Source: Cerrena zonata (lineage: Eukaryota; Basidiomycota; Agaricomycetes; Polyporales; Cerrenaceae). Taken from it: a DNA stretch of 64,000 bases. The DNA is taken from positions 434,001 to 498,000 of the forward strand of contig JASBNA010000023.1 of NCBI GenBank assembly GCA_038087015.1, read 5' to 3'. Position numbers and translations under genes: made by a program. Each line of letters begins with the position of its first letter. The first letter of the stretch is position 1. This document shows, piece after piece, positions 29,107-40,600 of the stretch. Below the pieces are notes generated by a model, which did not search any database, was not told the origin of the DNA, and saw only the letters and a list, made by a program, of their open reading frames with translations.

Positions 29107-29868
29107 TTAAGATTTACGGAATTCACTCAAAACCGGATAAATTGATTCAAAAGCAGCATAAATTTCTTCTCTTTGTTTGGCACCGGTTAAAACAATTTTT
29201 CCAGAAACGAAAATCAACAAGACAATTTTTGGCTTAACCATTCTATAAATCAACCCGGGGAATAATTCTGGTTCGTAAGAAGAGAAAGTACCATGGGAAA
29301 AAGCCAAACCTTCTAATCTAATTGGGAATTTAACATCACAAGAACCAACGATATTTTGAATTTTAAAATCGGTGAATTTAGCATTAAAACCCAATTTTTG
29401 AATAATTCTTGCATATTTTCTTGAAGCTAATTTAGAATCATCTTCGGATTTAGCCCCAGTAACAACCATTTTACCAGAAGCAAAAATCAAAGCGGTAGTT
29501 TTAGGTTCTCTAATTCTCATAATAACCGCAGCAAAACGTTTTGGATTATATTCAGCATTACGGGCATGCAAAGCAATTGTTTTCAAATCCAAACGACAAT
29601 CCAAATTAACGGTAGCAACAATATTTTGCAAAGTTGGAACTATACCAGAAATAGCCCCTTCTTCTTCTTCTTGATTTGGTTCTTTAACAGAAATACCATC
29701 GGCTGGTTCTTCCTTCTTGGTAATTGAATCCTCCTGTTGAGAAGAAGCATCACCATTGGTATTTTCTTGTTGATTTTTTCCTTCAATACCTTGAGGAAAT
29801 GAAAGGGATCCTGGAGCAGTGAAAGCATTAGCTCTGGCTGCAGTAGTAGGTAACTTTAAGGAGTCCAT
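29107..29868 (-). CDS. SPT15: TATA-binding protein (TBP)
   Basis: A 253-aa protein starting at ATG 29866-29868 ([12 protein letters not shown]); 24 upstream codons begin with a non-ATG codon. After a ~75-residue acidic/Gln N-terminal tail, two direct TBP repeats form the saddle. Repeat 1 contains [35 protein letters not shown] and [22 protein letters not shown]. Repeat 2 contains [24 protein letters not shown] and [26 protein letters not shown]. The core is essentially invariant in eukaryotes. TBP nucleates transcription by Pol I, II and III. Confidence 0.98.
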   Translation of the reverse strand: MDSLKLPTTAARANAFTAPGSLSFPQGIEGKNQQENTNGDASSQQEDSITKKEEPADGISVKEPNQEEEEGAISGIVPTLQNIVATVNLDCRLDLKTIALHARNAEYNPKRFAAVIMRIREPKTTALIFASGKMVVTGAKSEDDSKLASRKYARIIQKLGFNAKFTDFKIQNIVGSCDVKFPIRLEGLAFSHGTFSSYEPELFPGLIYRMVKPKIVLLIFVSGKIVLTGAKQREEIYAAFESIYPVLSEFRKS

Positions 29869-30125
29869 TTTATATACAATATATACAGTGGGATGGAGGA
29901 TGCTGAGATAAACAACTAAATGTATCCCAAAAGCGCACAATTAACACAACAAATATGTATTAACAATTAACACAACAATTATGTATTCGGAACTTATGTA
30001 ACACGAATGAACACGGCAACTCGGCTAGAAAACCAAGGTCTATAACCAAAGGCTAAGAGAAAAGCTAAACAATAACAACTGGTGGCTGCAAATTTAGATC
30101 TTTTCTTCCTTTTCTTTATCTTTTC

Positions 30126-30160
<35 letters not shown>

Positions 30161-30499
30161 CAATTTCCGTTGAAATTCCGTCTTCCTGAAAAATTTCCTG
30201 GTCAAAGGTAGTGGGATTTCCGGATCCTTTTATACTCCTGGGCCCTGGGGGCGGGTAACCCTTGTGGTCAGCCAAATAAAATCTTTTTTTTGCTGGCGCG
30301 CGTTGCGTCCTGCAGGTAGTGTATGGTCGTGTGTATTGTTAAATAATTATATGTACGGGTGTAATGCAAATTTCAAATATGTACGGAGGTGTTGTGGGAT
30401 GTGGCACGGGTGTAAAATAAAGAACGAAAGTATACAAAAGGATAAGGAAGAACTGAAGACTAATAATACAAACGGATGGATCAATAGGTTAACGTTCCT
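29869..30499. other. Intergenic region SPT15/CGR1 with a long A-tract
   Basis: No gene supported; short open frames here are non-ATG or low-complexity. Upstream of SPT15 lies an A29 run (30130-30158). The part from 30170 to 30310 is more GC-rich (GGGCCCTGGGGGCGGG and GCGCGCGTTGCG). CGR1 ends at 30500. Confidence 0.45.
30130..30158 (+). promoter_or_regulatory. Poly(dA:dT) tract upstream of SPT15
   Basis: Twenty-nine consecutive A residues about 260 bp upstream of the SPT15 start. Such tracts exclude nucleosomes in yeast promoters. The exact length may be unreliable in sequencing. Confidence 0.5.
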
Positions 30500-30889
30500 T
30501 CAATAACTTATTTCTCTTTTCTCTTTTCTTAATCTTTCCACTTTTTTAGCATGCATTTTCAAGGCGATTTTGGCGTAACGTTCTTTTTCTTCTTTAATTT
30601 CTCTTCTTCTCTTTAAATCGGCGATTCTTTGGTTTTTAGCATCTTCCTTTTCTTGTTTCAAGTCATTAAGTCTGGCCCTGTACTGTTGTTTTTCTAATCT
30701 TTCTTGTTCACGTTTTTCAAAAGTAGTCATTCTTTTAACTCCTAGAGTTTTAACTCTGAAAGCATCTTTTTTAATTTTCCATTCTTTACCGTTTACACGA
30801 GCACCTTCGGACTTATCCTTTGGCTGGAGAGGATCAATATACTTTTTGGGAATGTCCTTATACTCCATATGGGAAGAAGAAGCACTCAT
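30500..30889 (-). CDS. CGR1: Cgr1, rRNA-processing protein
   Basis: A 129-aa very basic, helical protein starting at ATG 30887-30889. Matching family blocks are GARVNGKEWKIKKDAFRVKTLG, FEKREQERLEKQQYRARLNDLKQEKEDAK and the signature ERYAKIALKMHAKKVERLRKEKR. Cgr1 is nucleolar and needed for pre-rRNA processing to the 60S subunit. A GATGAG (PAC-like) core in a GTTTTTTCAGATGAGCC context lies about 50 bp upstream, as is usual for ribosome-biogenesis genes. Confidence 0.93.
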   Translation of the reverse strand: MSASSSHMEYKDIPKKYIDPLQPKDKSEGARVNGKEWKIKKDAFRVKTLGVKRMTTFEKREQERLEKQQYRARLNDLKQEKEDAKNQRIADLKRRREIKEEKERYAKIALKMHAKKVERLRKEKREISY

Positions 30890-31046
30890 TTTGGGCAGAA
30901 GATTAGAAGTAGAAGATTAAAAGAAGAAGAAGTTGAAAGTTTTTTCAGATGAGCCAAAGAAAAAAAAAAAAAAAATAAAATAAATTACAATAAAATAAAA
31001 TGCTCATTTTGCAACATGTACGATAGAGCTATATATGTATATATAT

Positions 31047-32249
31047 TTATTCATCAAGAACGGTGTCTTGTTTATCGATATAGAGTTCTGCTTTTCTGGT
31101 CCATTTTCTAGAACGGGTGTATTTGGAAAATCCATCTTGATAGCCTGGAGAATCCCAATTATTATCGAAATAAGTCCAGCCGTCACTTGATTTAGATTTG
31201 TTGAATTCCAAATCTAAGCACCAGTCTTCGTTACACCAATTCCACAGATAGGTATATAAGTCGTTTTCGAAGATGGGGAAAGGGAAATCGAGATCCAGGT
31301 TTGGGTCCGGAGCAACTAGACCCGATTGTTCAAAACAAAACGTTGGCTTATCGTGGGGTAACAAGAACTTCGACCAGCCAATACCGAACCACCTTCTTTC
31401 ATTTTCCAAGATTTCAAAAAGGACGATTTGTTTCAATCTAGTTGGAGAAGCGATAATTTTCTTCAAGATTTTGAAATCGGTTAATAATTGAATTTTATTT
31501 GAATTTGAGTCGTTCAAATCTTCCTCGATATCACTTGTTGAAGGACTGTGGATTATGTTTTTGAATTGGTTTTGATTTTGCTTATCCAATTTAATATCCA
31601 ATCCAGTTAAATAAAAAGTAATTATTCTGATATAGATTGATCTCCATAATAATCTTCTTATTGAAAAAGACCATGGTGAATGATAGGTTAGCATGAAGAG
31701 TCCCAAGAACCATAAATACTTCTGAGGAGGTATCAAGCTTTTACTTAATCCAACTTGAATGGGAGTTAAAATGGCGGCCATTAAAAAAATTTTCGTAAAA
31801 TTTTTAAATTTTAATTCAAAATGTTGAACTGGTCTTAGCAACATTTCAAATCTAATCGTTATATTATGCAAAGTGTGCAACACTTCATCGATAGTTGGTT
31901 TCTCGTTAAATTTCGAATCATATATCACCGAACTAATTGACCAAACAATCCAGGAAAATGTAATTGAAAATAAAATTGGTAAGATAATACAATTGATAAA
32001 TTGCCAATACATAACTAAAACCGAATAGATAACGATTATCAAGAAGTTCTGATACGGGTCTTCGTTGGTCCAAGTGATTATTTCTAATAAATTATCAATA
32101 AGTAGTAAATATGGGAAAATATTTGATAATGCTGATGCTAGAATCGGATTCTCCATCAACATTTGAGTATTGGAGGTCGACGTTAGAAGCTTGGCTTCTG
32201 ATGGCTGGAAAGAAGCATAGAGCTTTTCTTCGTAGTCGCCCATGGTCAT
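31047..32249 (-). CDS. Peroxin of the Pex30/31/32 family (dysferlin domain)
   Basis: A 400-aa protein starting at ATG 32247-32249 (a second ATG two codons on is equally possible). The N-terminal half has several membrane segments (about residues 35-115 and 165-225), including a reticulon-like hairpin region. A disordered acidic linker (about 235-255) follows. The C-terminal half has the dysferlin Trp-rich motif: FEILENERRWFGIGWSKFLLPHDKPTF, YLWNWCNEDW and GWTYFDNNWDS..SKYTRSRKWTRKAEL. Members sit in the ER and control peroxisome number and ER-peroxisome contacts. The length is close to Pex32, but I cannot choose between the three paralogues. Confidence 0.8.
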   Translation of the reverse strand: MTMGDYEEKLYASFQPSEAKLLTSTSNTQMLMENPILASALSNIFPYLLLIDNLLEIITWTNEDPYQNFLIIVIYSVLVMYWQFINCIILPILFSITFSWIVWSISSVIYDSKFNEKPTIDEVLHTLHNITIRFEMLLRPVQHFELKFKNFTKIFLMAAILTPIQVGLSKSLIPPQKYLWFLGLFMLTYHSPWSFSIRRLLWRSIYIRIITFYLTGLDIKLDKQNQNQFKNIIHSPSTSDIEEDLNDSNSNKIQLLTDFKILKKIIASPTRLKQIVLFEILENERRWFGIGWSKFLLPHDKPTFCFEQSGLVAPDPNLDLDFPFPIFENDLYTYLWNWCNEDWCLDLEFNKSKSSDGWTYFDNNWDSPGYQDGFSKYTRSRKWTRKAELYIDKQDTVLDE

Positions 32250-32535
32250 TGAGCAGTTGCAGTGGTTGAGTTGAAGAGTAGTTGAGTAGTTGAGTTGGGA
32301 GTTGATTCGGTTAAATCAATTACATGTGCTTATGCGGAGTAGGTGCTTTTTGCTGGTGCATGGGTCTTTTATTTGCATCCATAGATATCATTATAATATT
32401 CACAATATATCCATTTATTCTAACAGTACTAGCTTAATTCGAGGATATCCGTGCAAGGGGAAGTCAAGATGAATACATGCAAGCTAAACTACAAGCTGAT
32501 TTCAGCTGAACCCATTGCATGGATAAATCAATACA

Positions 32536-32641
32536 CCAATACACAAGATACAATACAAGATACGATACAAGATACAATACAAGATACAATACAAGATACG
32601 ATACAAGATACAATACAATATACAATACAATATACAATATA
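32536..32641 (+). repeat. 12-bp minisatellite (GATACAATACAA)
   Basis: About eight tandem units of GATAC(A/G)ATACAA, decaying into TATACAATACAA toward MGR2. They fill much of the 420-bp spacer (32250-32669) between the peroxin promoter side and the MGR2 3' end. The rest of the spacer shows no gene. Confidence 0.85.
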
Positions 32642-32669
32642 CATGGTATATTAATGACTATTCACAGTA

Positions 32670-32990
32670 TTATACATTTTCTCTGTAGAGAGATCTCAAT
32701 CTGGCCCTATGAGAAGCAATCATGGCCCTTTCATAGGCTTGGAGATTCGAATCAGATCTTATCACCGACCCAATGGACATAAACAACCCAAAGGTCCCGA
32801 CAGAACCCATGATATACTGGCCCAACGTTCTCATCACCCCGTTAGGCCCAGCTCCGTTTTGTAAAATTGAAACTCCTCCAAATATCACCCCGATACAAAC
32901 CCCAACGGTCGATCCCATTATGGCTCCCATCTTGAACTTCTCGAAGTTGGATGGCTGGTGCACAGCGTATTGTTGTTGAACTGGCGGCAT
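32670..32990 (-). CDS. MGR2: Mgr2, TIM23-associated inner membrane protein
   Basis: A 106-aa protein starting at ATG 32988-32990. It begins [20 protein letters not shown], close to yeast [20 protein letters not shown]. Two helices with Gly-zipper motifs follow: [19 protein letters not shown] and [22 protein letters not shown]. These are characteristic of Mgr2/ROMO1. Mgr2 couples Tim21 to the TIM23 translocase and gates lateral release of preproteins. It is divergent from MIC19 with 260 bp between starts, so two inner-membrane genes share a promoter region. Confidence 0.94.
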   Translation of the reverse strand: MPPVQQQYAVHQPSNFEKFKMGAIMGSTVGVCIGVIFGGVSILQNGAGPNGVMRTLGQYIMGSVGTFGLFMSIGSVIRSDSNLQAYERAMIASHRARLRSLYRENV

Positions 32991-33250
32991 ACTTAACTAA
33001 TTGTCTCGGACTATAATAACTTCTATATCCTTCCTCCTTCCAGTGTTTTATCAATGAAAAATCTTTTCGTTCTCCAATTGAAAGAAAAGAGAAAAAACCC
33101 GGATGTTTGGGTTTTTTGAATTGTTTTGGTAATGGCACTACCATCTTTGGTGATTTTCGATTCAAATTTGGAAAATCTTTTGAGCTTTTCAGGTTTAAAA
33201 GGCCGTCAAACCAAGTCATTTATATCTATTCAATACCGGGAAAGAACAGA

Positions 33251-33753
33251 ATGGGAGCATCAGCATCTAAGCCAGAGACCAAGGTCTTCACCCCAGCCAC
33301 TCCAATTGAATTCAGTTCATCCTTTTTATCGCAATTAGAGAGTTCTCCAGAGGTATGTTTGAGCAACCAATGAGAATCAAGCTAGTACTAACCGAGTCAA
33401 TATAGAGTGATTATTCTCGTTCTCAGTATACGGAAAAGTATATTCAAGACCGTGTTGCTGTAGAATTGAAGAAATTGGAAGCAGAGACCATTAAGAAGTT
33501 TCAAGAAACAACTAATGGGGCATTATTAAAAGAAGAATCAAACCCGGAATTATCAGTTCCAAAAGCTAATGAAAAAATTGGAGAATTAACTAAGAAATTA
33601 CAAGAAAACATCGAATTAGCTAAAGTCGAAATCAATCAACAAGTTAAAAGCTCCAGAGAAGGAGTTATCAAATGTTTGAAAGAAAATCTGGGTAAAAGTT
33701 TAAACTGTTGGGAAGAAGTTGAAAATTTTAAAAAATTAGTAGCTGATCTTTAG
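33251..33753 (+). CDS. MIC19: Mic19, MICOS subunit (one 53-nt intron)
   Basis: A spliced 149-aa protein. Exon 1 is 33251-33352 (34 codons, MGASASK through QLESSPE). The intron (33353-33405) begins GTATGT, has TACTAAC and ends ATATAG. Exon 2 (33406-33753) continues SDYSRSQYTEKYIQDRV. The product matches yeast Mic19: the N-myristoylation-type MGxSxSK start, a central helix (LEAETIKKFQETTNG), and a C-terminal CHCH half motif CLKENLGKSLNCWEEVENFKKLV. Mic19 links Mic60 to Mic10 at crista junctions. The variable position inside the Cys pair is a CTG codon (33689-33691). Confidence 0.93.
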
Positions 33754-33824
33754 AATTTACGAATATAATGAATAATAATATGTAGCTAATATATTTACTT
33801 TTTGAAAAAAAAAAAACCTTTATT

Positions 33825-35279
33825 TTAAAAACCTTTACTTTTATAAATTAAAATTAAAGCACTATCACTTTCACCACCACCGGCTAAAGTTTCAATTTTT
33901 TCTCTATTAACCGAACTTACTTTATCATCATTAAATTTCCACCATCTTTCACCATCTAAATCTTTATCATCCTTAACAAATGATTGGTAATGTCCAGAAT
34001 CGGCCGACGATCCAGCATGAGTAATTACAGCACTCAACTCATAAACTGAAGATGGGTTTTCAGTGGCGGTTTGTAAATCAATACCAGAAGGTAAGACTTT
34101 AGCAAAATCATCGTTGAATTTAGATTTTATAGACATTAATTTTAATTCTTCTTCTTCTTGTTGTTCTAATGGACTTAATTTATTATCATTTTTCTTACTT
34201 TTCTTGAAATCTCTAATTAAATCAATATTATCCTTCTCGATTTTATTTAATTCATCTCTGATTTTAATTTTTTCCAGTTTAATGGATTCGTCCAACATTT
34301 CGGCCAAATCTAATTCAAATGGGAATTGAACTCTTCTCAAAATCTTAGACTTCTTTTGAGTATCTCTTCTCCAATAAAATCTAACAAAATGAACAGTTAA
34401 CATTTTTGGTAATCTAGTTATTCTTCTATTAACTTCATATTCAGTATTACTTTGTAATGTATCATTATACTTTTCCAAGGTTTCTTTTAACCCATTAAGA
34501 ATTCCATCTCTCAAAAAATTGGTCTTGATATCGATATGACAATTAATCTTAAATGAGTCTTCATAATCAGTCTTAACTTCTTCTTCCGGTAATGCTAAAC
34601 ATTTTTGTTCGCTCTTAAAACTAATTCTAAAATAATCTTTTACCTTTAAGGTTTCTCCCAATGTACTCAATAATTGTGAAAATGCTTCTTCCGCATCTTG
34701 TTGCTTATAAAATCCTCGTTCTCTTTCTCCAAATTGTGGGAAAACATTTCTGAAAATTGTTAATAATAATGTTGGATTGACGCTTTCGTGTTTTTTAGAC
34801 ATTTGTCCAAATAAACTCTTCAATGATAATACAAGCGACTGACTGGCATTGGCATTGGGTCCTGAGCTTCCATTGAACTTCTCCAACTTTTCTTTAACAT
34901 CATTGATTTGAAATAATGCTTGTAATGATGAATTAAGATAACATGTATTCCCCAAATTAATTAATCCTGATGGCTCACTACCAACCTTAAATAATTGATT
35001 CTGGTTAATATCCTCTAAAAAAACTTGTTTTTCAACAGGTTTACTAGGTAATCCTTTATCTGGGGTTCCCAAAACCATAATTGGTTGCTTGGTATTCAAT
35101 GCCAATGAACTTATTTCATCTTCGTCGTTCACTTTCCCTCCCTTTACCAAAATCTTTTGTCTTTCGGGTGGGATATTGGTGGCTTCCTGGATTTTCTGCT
35201 TAAAAATTAATCCAGTATCGCTTGCTCCAACTTCAATTTCATATACTTTACCAGCGTTTTTAATTGTAACTAGTTCCAT
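33825..35279 (-). CDS. UBP6: Ubp6, proteasome-associated deubiquitinase
   Basis: A 484-aa protein. Residues 1-75 form a ubiquitin-like domain (MELVTIKNAGKVYEIEV to QPIMVLGTP) that docks on the proteasome. The USP catalytic domain follows: Cys box GLINLGNTCYLNSSLQALFQ with Cys113, QDAEEAFSQLLSTLG, and His box HAGSSADSGHYQSFVKDD. WWKFNDDKVSSV closes the domain. The length and UBL-USP order match yeast Ubp6 (499 aa), the enzyme that trims ubiquitin from substrates at the 19S base. A charged insert (about residues 330-390) is typical of yeast forms. Confidence 0.95.
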   Translation of the reverse strand: MELVTIKNAGKVYEIEVGASDTGLIFKQKIQEATNIPPERQKILVKGGKVNDEDEISSLALNTKQPIMVLGTPDKGLPSKPVEKQVFLEDINQNQLFKVGSEPSGLINLGNTCYLNSSLQALFQINDVKEKLEKFNGSSGPNANASQSLVLSLKSLFGQMSKKHESVNPTLLLTIFRNVFPQFGERERGFYKQQDAEEAFSQLLSTLGETLKVKDYFRISFKSEQKCLALPEEEVKTDYEDSFKINCHIDIKTNFLRDGILNGLKETLEKYNDTLQSNTEYEVNRRITRLPKMLTVHFVRFYWRRDTQKKSKILRRVQFPFELDLAEMLDESIKLEKIKIRDELNKIEKDNIDLIRDFKKSKKNDNKLSPLEQQEEEELKLMSIKSKFNDDFAKVLPSGIDLQTATENPSSVYELSAVITHAGSSADSGHYQSFVKDDKDLDGERWWKFNDDKVSSVNREKIETLAGGGESDSALILIYKSKGF

Positions 35280-35499
35280 TTGTTAGTACTTTTTCTTCCA
35301 AAAAAAAAAAAATATCTGCTAACATACTCTTACTTGACATCTTCTAAGTATATTCCTGTAAATATGTATTCTAGTGTTAAATATTCGTGATTATTAGTGG
35401 CAAAACAAAAATGTATGGCCATTTGTCAAAAGAACGGCAAAAAAAAAAATTGAAGTTGATGTTGGTGTACGTGTGTTTTACTAATATATATATATATCT

Positions 35500-37494
35500 C
35501 TATGCATCTAATTCTAGCTCATTCAATAGGCTATCAATCATCTCGATATCTCTTTCGTATAATATTAGACTGTTTTTGTAGGCTCTGATATCGTCTGGTT
35601 CGACATAGTTGGGATCGTTTTCCCTGAAGTGAGCACTCATTGGTTCGAAATCTTCAAATTCATCATTCACAGTGTATTTCTTAGATATGTAGTATCTTAT
35701 ATCATCAACCAATTCAATGGTATCGGTATCTTGTCTTTCTTTGATTCTCTCAGCGGATTCTTCGATCAATCTTAAAAGATATCCATGTTCTTTTGGATCG
35801 TGGAATATCAGGGAGAGATTATATGCCATTAGTTTGGTTATATGTTGCTCCAATCTCTCGCATCTAGTTTGCCATGCTACCCTTATAAGGTCATAAGCAT
35901 TGTATCCAACGTGATCCTTCAATGATTGATGCTCTGCAAAAGATAATTGAGCGAATTTGGAAGTGATGTTCACCGCACACATAGTTTTAAGTCTTTCTAA
36001 GAATAACTCATCGGCTGCAAATAAAAGCTCAATGGTTAAGTTTAATGGGATATGGGAGATATCATCGTAATAAAGGAAGGATAAAATTATTTCAGTGACT
36101 TCAAAATTAGCAGTACTGGTACAGATTTGAATCACGGGGATATTTTCAGGCTTCAACGATGGATAGTTGATAATAACTTTATTCAACGTTTGTTCAGGGT
36201 CTTTGAAGATTGGTACTTCTTCTTGCGACGAAAGGAAGATATCTGACTTGAACATTGTTTCAAAATATTCAGATCTTGCTAAAATAGACTTCTGCACTGG
36301 ATAGTACACAATTGTATCGGATTCAGCATCAACTGTAGCAAGAATTATATCACTAAATGAGTTGGAGTGGAAAATTTTCTCTTTGGATTCATTTTGCAAA
36401 TACAGTCCAACGTCTATATCTTCTAAGTCTATGTCTTCTTCAAATGCATCAGAACCAACATTTGTCGAGATTTTATTTTCAATGATGTTTTGTTCACAAA
36501 ACTTATGCATGTCTTTTCTGGCATTTTCAACAAACTGGAAAGATGCATTATGTTTGATTTTGGATATTTCCCTTTTATCAGTTTCTTTGGCAGCAGTTTC
36601 AACACTCTCTTTCAAGTCGTTCAATCCTAATTTTTTGGAAAATTGAATCAATTGGTGTTGAATTTTCGGTTGATCAATAGGTAAATCGTCAGTTCTCAAG
36701 TAAATGTAATCAATGACGGCTTTGAAAACTTCAGGACTAGTACTAGGAGGCATCTCAATCACTACTTTTTGGCTCCAAGTACCTCCAACTTTTAATTTTG
36801 CATAGAAATACTCACTTCTTGCTGCTAGTATAAACCTATTCAATCGAAACACTCTCAAATCTCTCGCTAATGTTCCTTGGACATGGGGGAAAAGAAATAC
36901 AATATCACTACCAGATAATTGAAATAACGGACTCAATAATGAAGAAATATGACTGGCAAATGGTTGAGACATATCTACTTTCTTCGAAATATCAAAACTT
37001 ATCAAAACATCTCGAATAGTATCGTTCAATGCCCCATATATACATCTGGCTCCTTGGAAAGTATCTCGATCACAAACTGCACCTCTAGATAAAAGTAGCT
37101 CTACAATTTTAATATGACCACAAAGAGATGCTAGGATTAATGGTGAATAGTCCCATTCATCAACCCGATTGATGTCAACGTTGGGCACTGCAAGTAAGGA
37201 ATCAACTGTATCATGATCTCCAGCCCTACATGCCATACAAAGTTCCTGGAAAACTCGTTCTTCTTCATTTTCCTGTTCATTACCTGCATTAGTTTCAGCC
37301 TCTGGATTGGATCTTACTCTATTCTCCGTTTGCCCTTGCGATGAAGAACTTGATAATTCTGGTTGTAATACTCGATGTGCGGAAGAAGGCATGTTACTAT
37401 AATTCATGGGGAAATCAACCACATTTAAGCCATTGATCTCTTCAGATAAGCTCTCATCAACTCCTGTGCTATCTGAATGTATATCACTAGGCAT
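35500..37494 (-). CDS. Ankyrin-repeat and BTB/POZ domain protein
   Basis: A 664-aa protein starting at ATG 37492-37494. After a ~75-residue Ser-rich tail come ankyrin-like repeats (ELCMACRAGDHDTVDSLLAV and SPLILASLCGHIKIVELLLSRGA). Two BTB folds follow: the first in residues ~195-270 (LNRFILAARSEYFYAKLKVGG with EVFKAVIDYIYLRTDDLP), the second around 360-480 (VQKSILARSEYFETMFKSD with LSFLYYDDI). The C-terminal part is a BACK-like helical region. The order matches S. cerevisiae YIL001W and S. pombe Btb3. BTB proteins of this type are often Cul3-type ligase adaptors, but budding yeasts vary, so the role is uncertain. Confidence 0.8.
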   Translation of the reverse strand: MPSDIHSDSTGVDESLSEEINGLNVVDFPMNYSNMPSSAHRVLQPELSSSSSQGQTENRVRSNPEAETNAGNEQENEEERVFQELCMACRAGDHDTVDSLLAVPNVDINRVDEWDYSPLILASLCGHIKIVELLLSRGAVCDRDTFQGARCIYGALNDTIRDVLISFDISKKVDMSQPFASHISSLLSPLFQLSGSDIVFLFPHVQGTLARDLRVFRLNRFILAARSEYFYAKLKVGGTWSQKVVIEMPPSTSPEVFKAVIDYIYLRTDDLPIDQPKIQHQLIQFSKKLGLNDLKESVETAAKETDKREISKIKHNASFQFVENARKDMHKFCEQNIIENKISTNVGSDAFEEDIDLEDIDVGLYLQNESKEKIFHSNSFSDIILATVDAESDTIVYYPVQKSILARSEYFETMFKSDIFLSSQEEVPIFKDPEQTLNKVIINYPSLKPENIPVIQICTSTANFEVTEIILSFLYYDDISHIPLNLTIELLFAADELFLERLKTMCAVNITSKFAQLSFAEHQSLKDHVGYNAYDLIRVAWQTRCERLEQHITKLMAYNLSLIFHDPKEHGYLLRLIEESAERIKERQDTDTIELVDDIRYYISKKYTVNDEFEDFEPMSAHFRENDPNYVEPDDIRAYKNSLILYERDIEMIDSLLNELELDA

Positions 37495-37670
37495 TTTGCG
37501 TATTGCCTTCTTGTAGACTACTTCATCAAGTCAGTAGAAATTTTTCAGTATCTTATCAAAAAGCAAATCTCATAGCTTCCTTTTTGTTCGAAAACACGCA
37601 CAAATCATAAATTGAAGGCTACAATCTTTGAACTACAAGTATTCGATAACTAATCTCTGTGTATTATGTT

Positions 37671-40600
37671 CTAGTATTGGTTGATGAAATATTTATAAAT
37701 CGTCTTTTTGAATTTGTTAAGTTTCTTGTTGCCTTGTTTATTCACAAGGGGTTCTTCATTCTCATCAGGCTGGGGTTCGTTTGAGGATGACAAACCATTT
37801 TCATCATGGATTTTCGTGCTTTCTTGACCCAAGGTTGTGGTTTCCGATTGGTTGAGATTGTCTTCTTGTTTACGGGATGGACTGTGGGCTGTACTTGGTT
37901 CTTGAGGATGAATAAGGGCAGCAGCTCCTTTGTCTTCTCCGGTCGATACATTCTGCTGTTCAGTGATAAAGCCGTTTGGCGAATCTTCCGCTGTCTCGGA
38001 AACTGTCTGGTTAGTTTCAGGTTCTAGTGATTCAATTACATTGGCTGCAGCTGGTTCGTTGATTTCAGGTTCTAATGGCTCAGTCATGTTGGCTGCAACT
38101 GCGTCTTGTTCTTTAGCAATGATGATTTTTTCTTCATTAGGCTTCAATGGTTCAGTAACATTGGCTGAAATAGGTTCTGGCTCTTTAGTGGCCATGGTTT
38201 CGTCGTTTGTTGCGGGTTCTAATGGTGCAGTTACATTGGCTGATATTGGCTCTGGAGCCTCAGTGACCTCTTCTGGAGCTAAAGGCTCAGTGACATTGGC
38301 TGAAACAGGCTCGGGTTCCTTGGAATGAGATAAATTTCCAGATTCTGCAACCTCACGCACAGAAGCGGTTTGCTTTGGTTTCCCGTCGACAATCAAAGGT
38401 GCTCCGTTTTCACCAGCTACTATAGTAGGAAGGAAGCGTTCATTATCATTGTTATGTTCTGCACCATCTACTTTTGCTGCTTCTGCGGAGACTTGTGGGG
38501 TCATTGCCTCAGGGCTTGGTGATTTAGCGGCATTACTTCCTGAAAGGTCATGTTCGGTTATATCTTCATCGTTAGTACCCTCGGTGTCAATAAATTCATC
38601 GTCAGATAGTAAATCATTGTGCTTAGATAATGCACTTGGTCCTGGGGGAGTAACGTCATGTAAAACTGGAACTTTAATTGGAATAATAAAGTTTGAAGTT
38701 TGATCTTTGGACAAGGATTCTTGTTTTGCGTCTGTACCTGGTACCATTTCATCGACTGTATCTGTACCTGCTTCTGGGGTTTCTGTCAAGTCTGAAACCT
38801 CTGGTTTAAGTTCAGCATTTTCAACACTAGCTTCGGATTCTTGTACCTCTGGAACTTCTGGAACTGTCTCTGGAACTGTTTCTGGGACTTCTGTAGCTTC
38901 TGGAATTGTTTCTGAAACTTCTGATTCCATTTCTCTATTTTCAAGGTCTTCAGGTTTTGGAAGAGGACGCATGATAGAATCTGACTGAGCTCTAACTTCG
39001 TCCAGGGTCACAACTGGCTCAGAACCGATTGCAGAAGCAGCGGCCATTAAAGCAGCTGGTGAAGCTGGATTAGTAGGTGACGTTGGTGACACTTCATTTT
39101 CTTTAGTTTGCAAAGGGGTAATATCCTTATTGTTTTGCACACTATCTTCAACAAGAGCTTGATTATCATCGATTGTAGTTTCAGGTTTTGCATCATTTTC
39201 ATGTTTCTTCTTTCTTGAAAATAAGTTGAGACCGGAGGAAATCCTTTTACCACTTTTGTTTTTCTTAGATTCTTTTTCAGTCTTTTTTGAATCATCTTGA
39301 CGTTGTTTTTCCATTTGTTTCAGTAATTTTTTCTCTTCTTTAGCACGTTCTTTGCGGCTTGTTTGTTTCTGCTTTGGATTATCACGTAAAGAATGAACTA
39401 CAAAATCCTTATGATGATTTTGATAGTGATAGTTACTATCAATTTTTGGAGATGAAGGTTCATCAACTTTTTTATCCTTCTTTGACTTATTCTCGAGAAG
39501 AGATGATAAGTTGGATGTAATTGAAGATGTACGTTTTGAAGATTGAGGGGAACCCAAGTAATTAATTTGAGGAGGTTGAATAAAAGTTTCATTATTATTT
39601 TGTTTCGGTGATGAAGGAATCTCTGATTTTCCGTATACTCTTTCCATAGCTACTTTCATTGCTTGATCATATAATTCCGAATTATCGGTTGACTTAGTGG
39701 TTGAATGATTACTTGAAGATGGAATTTTTGGTTTTTTATAAGTAGTTTGATAAATTGGTATTGTTTCAACTTCATTTGAGAATTTGATTGAGCCAGAATG
39801 GGTTGAATTATTACTTGATATTATATCATCATTACGATTAGCTGGGAATGAATTAGGTGAAGTTAATATTGGAGAATTTTTGGGACTTAGTTGTTTCCGA
39901 AGGGTCTTTTTAACTGGGGCAGATTTTTCAACTTCTGCATTAGACAGGGTTGGCGGCTCCGTCAAGTTTTTATAAGGATGTTTAATATTTGAATCCTGGA
40001 GATCGTCCAAAGAGTCAGCGGCATCTTTAAATTCTGAATCTTCTAAATTATCATTTAAAGGTTGAATTGATGAAGGAGGCAGTTTATTTTTCAATATTGA
40101 TTTGAGGGGCTGTTTTGATGGAGAAGCTTCAAGACCTGTAGGTTTATTTGAAGATGAATTCAATGAACTAATTCTTTCTTGGTGGAAAGACTCTTTGAGA
40201 GGAGACCCCAAACCCTTCAGTTCCTGGGTATTTAGTTTCAAATCGTTAGAATTTGGATTATCTAATTGGTAATGATAATCAAAATCTTGTAAATCTTCAT
40301 CGATTTTAGATAAGTTATAACCATTCAAGTTATTGTGATTTGAAAACGATAGTAAAGAGTTATTCCGAAGAGAATTAGAACGAGAATTATTTCTGGAGAT
40401 GTTTTTAGTAGTGGTTTCAATGATATTTGAACCATCGGGTAAAGTTTTTATGGTTTCGGTGGTTATTGACAGAACTCTTCCCTGAGAATCCACCACTTTA
40501 GTAGTTTTAGTAGTGATAATCATATCTTCTTCTTCATTATATTCGTTATCTTCACTAATCAAGTTCTGGAAAGGTTTCAAATGACCAGAGTTATTAGAAT

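Noticed and set aside
37742..39295. Frames on both strands within the SEG1-like gene
   Set aside because: Shadows of the long spliced gene, with biased Ser/Val composition from its repeats.
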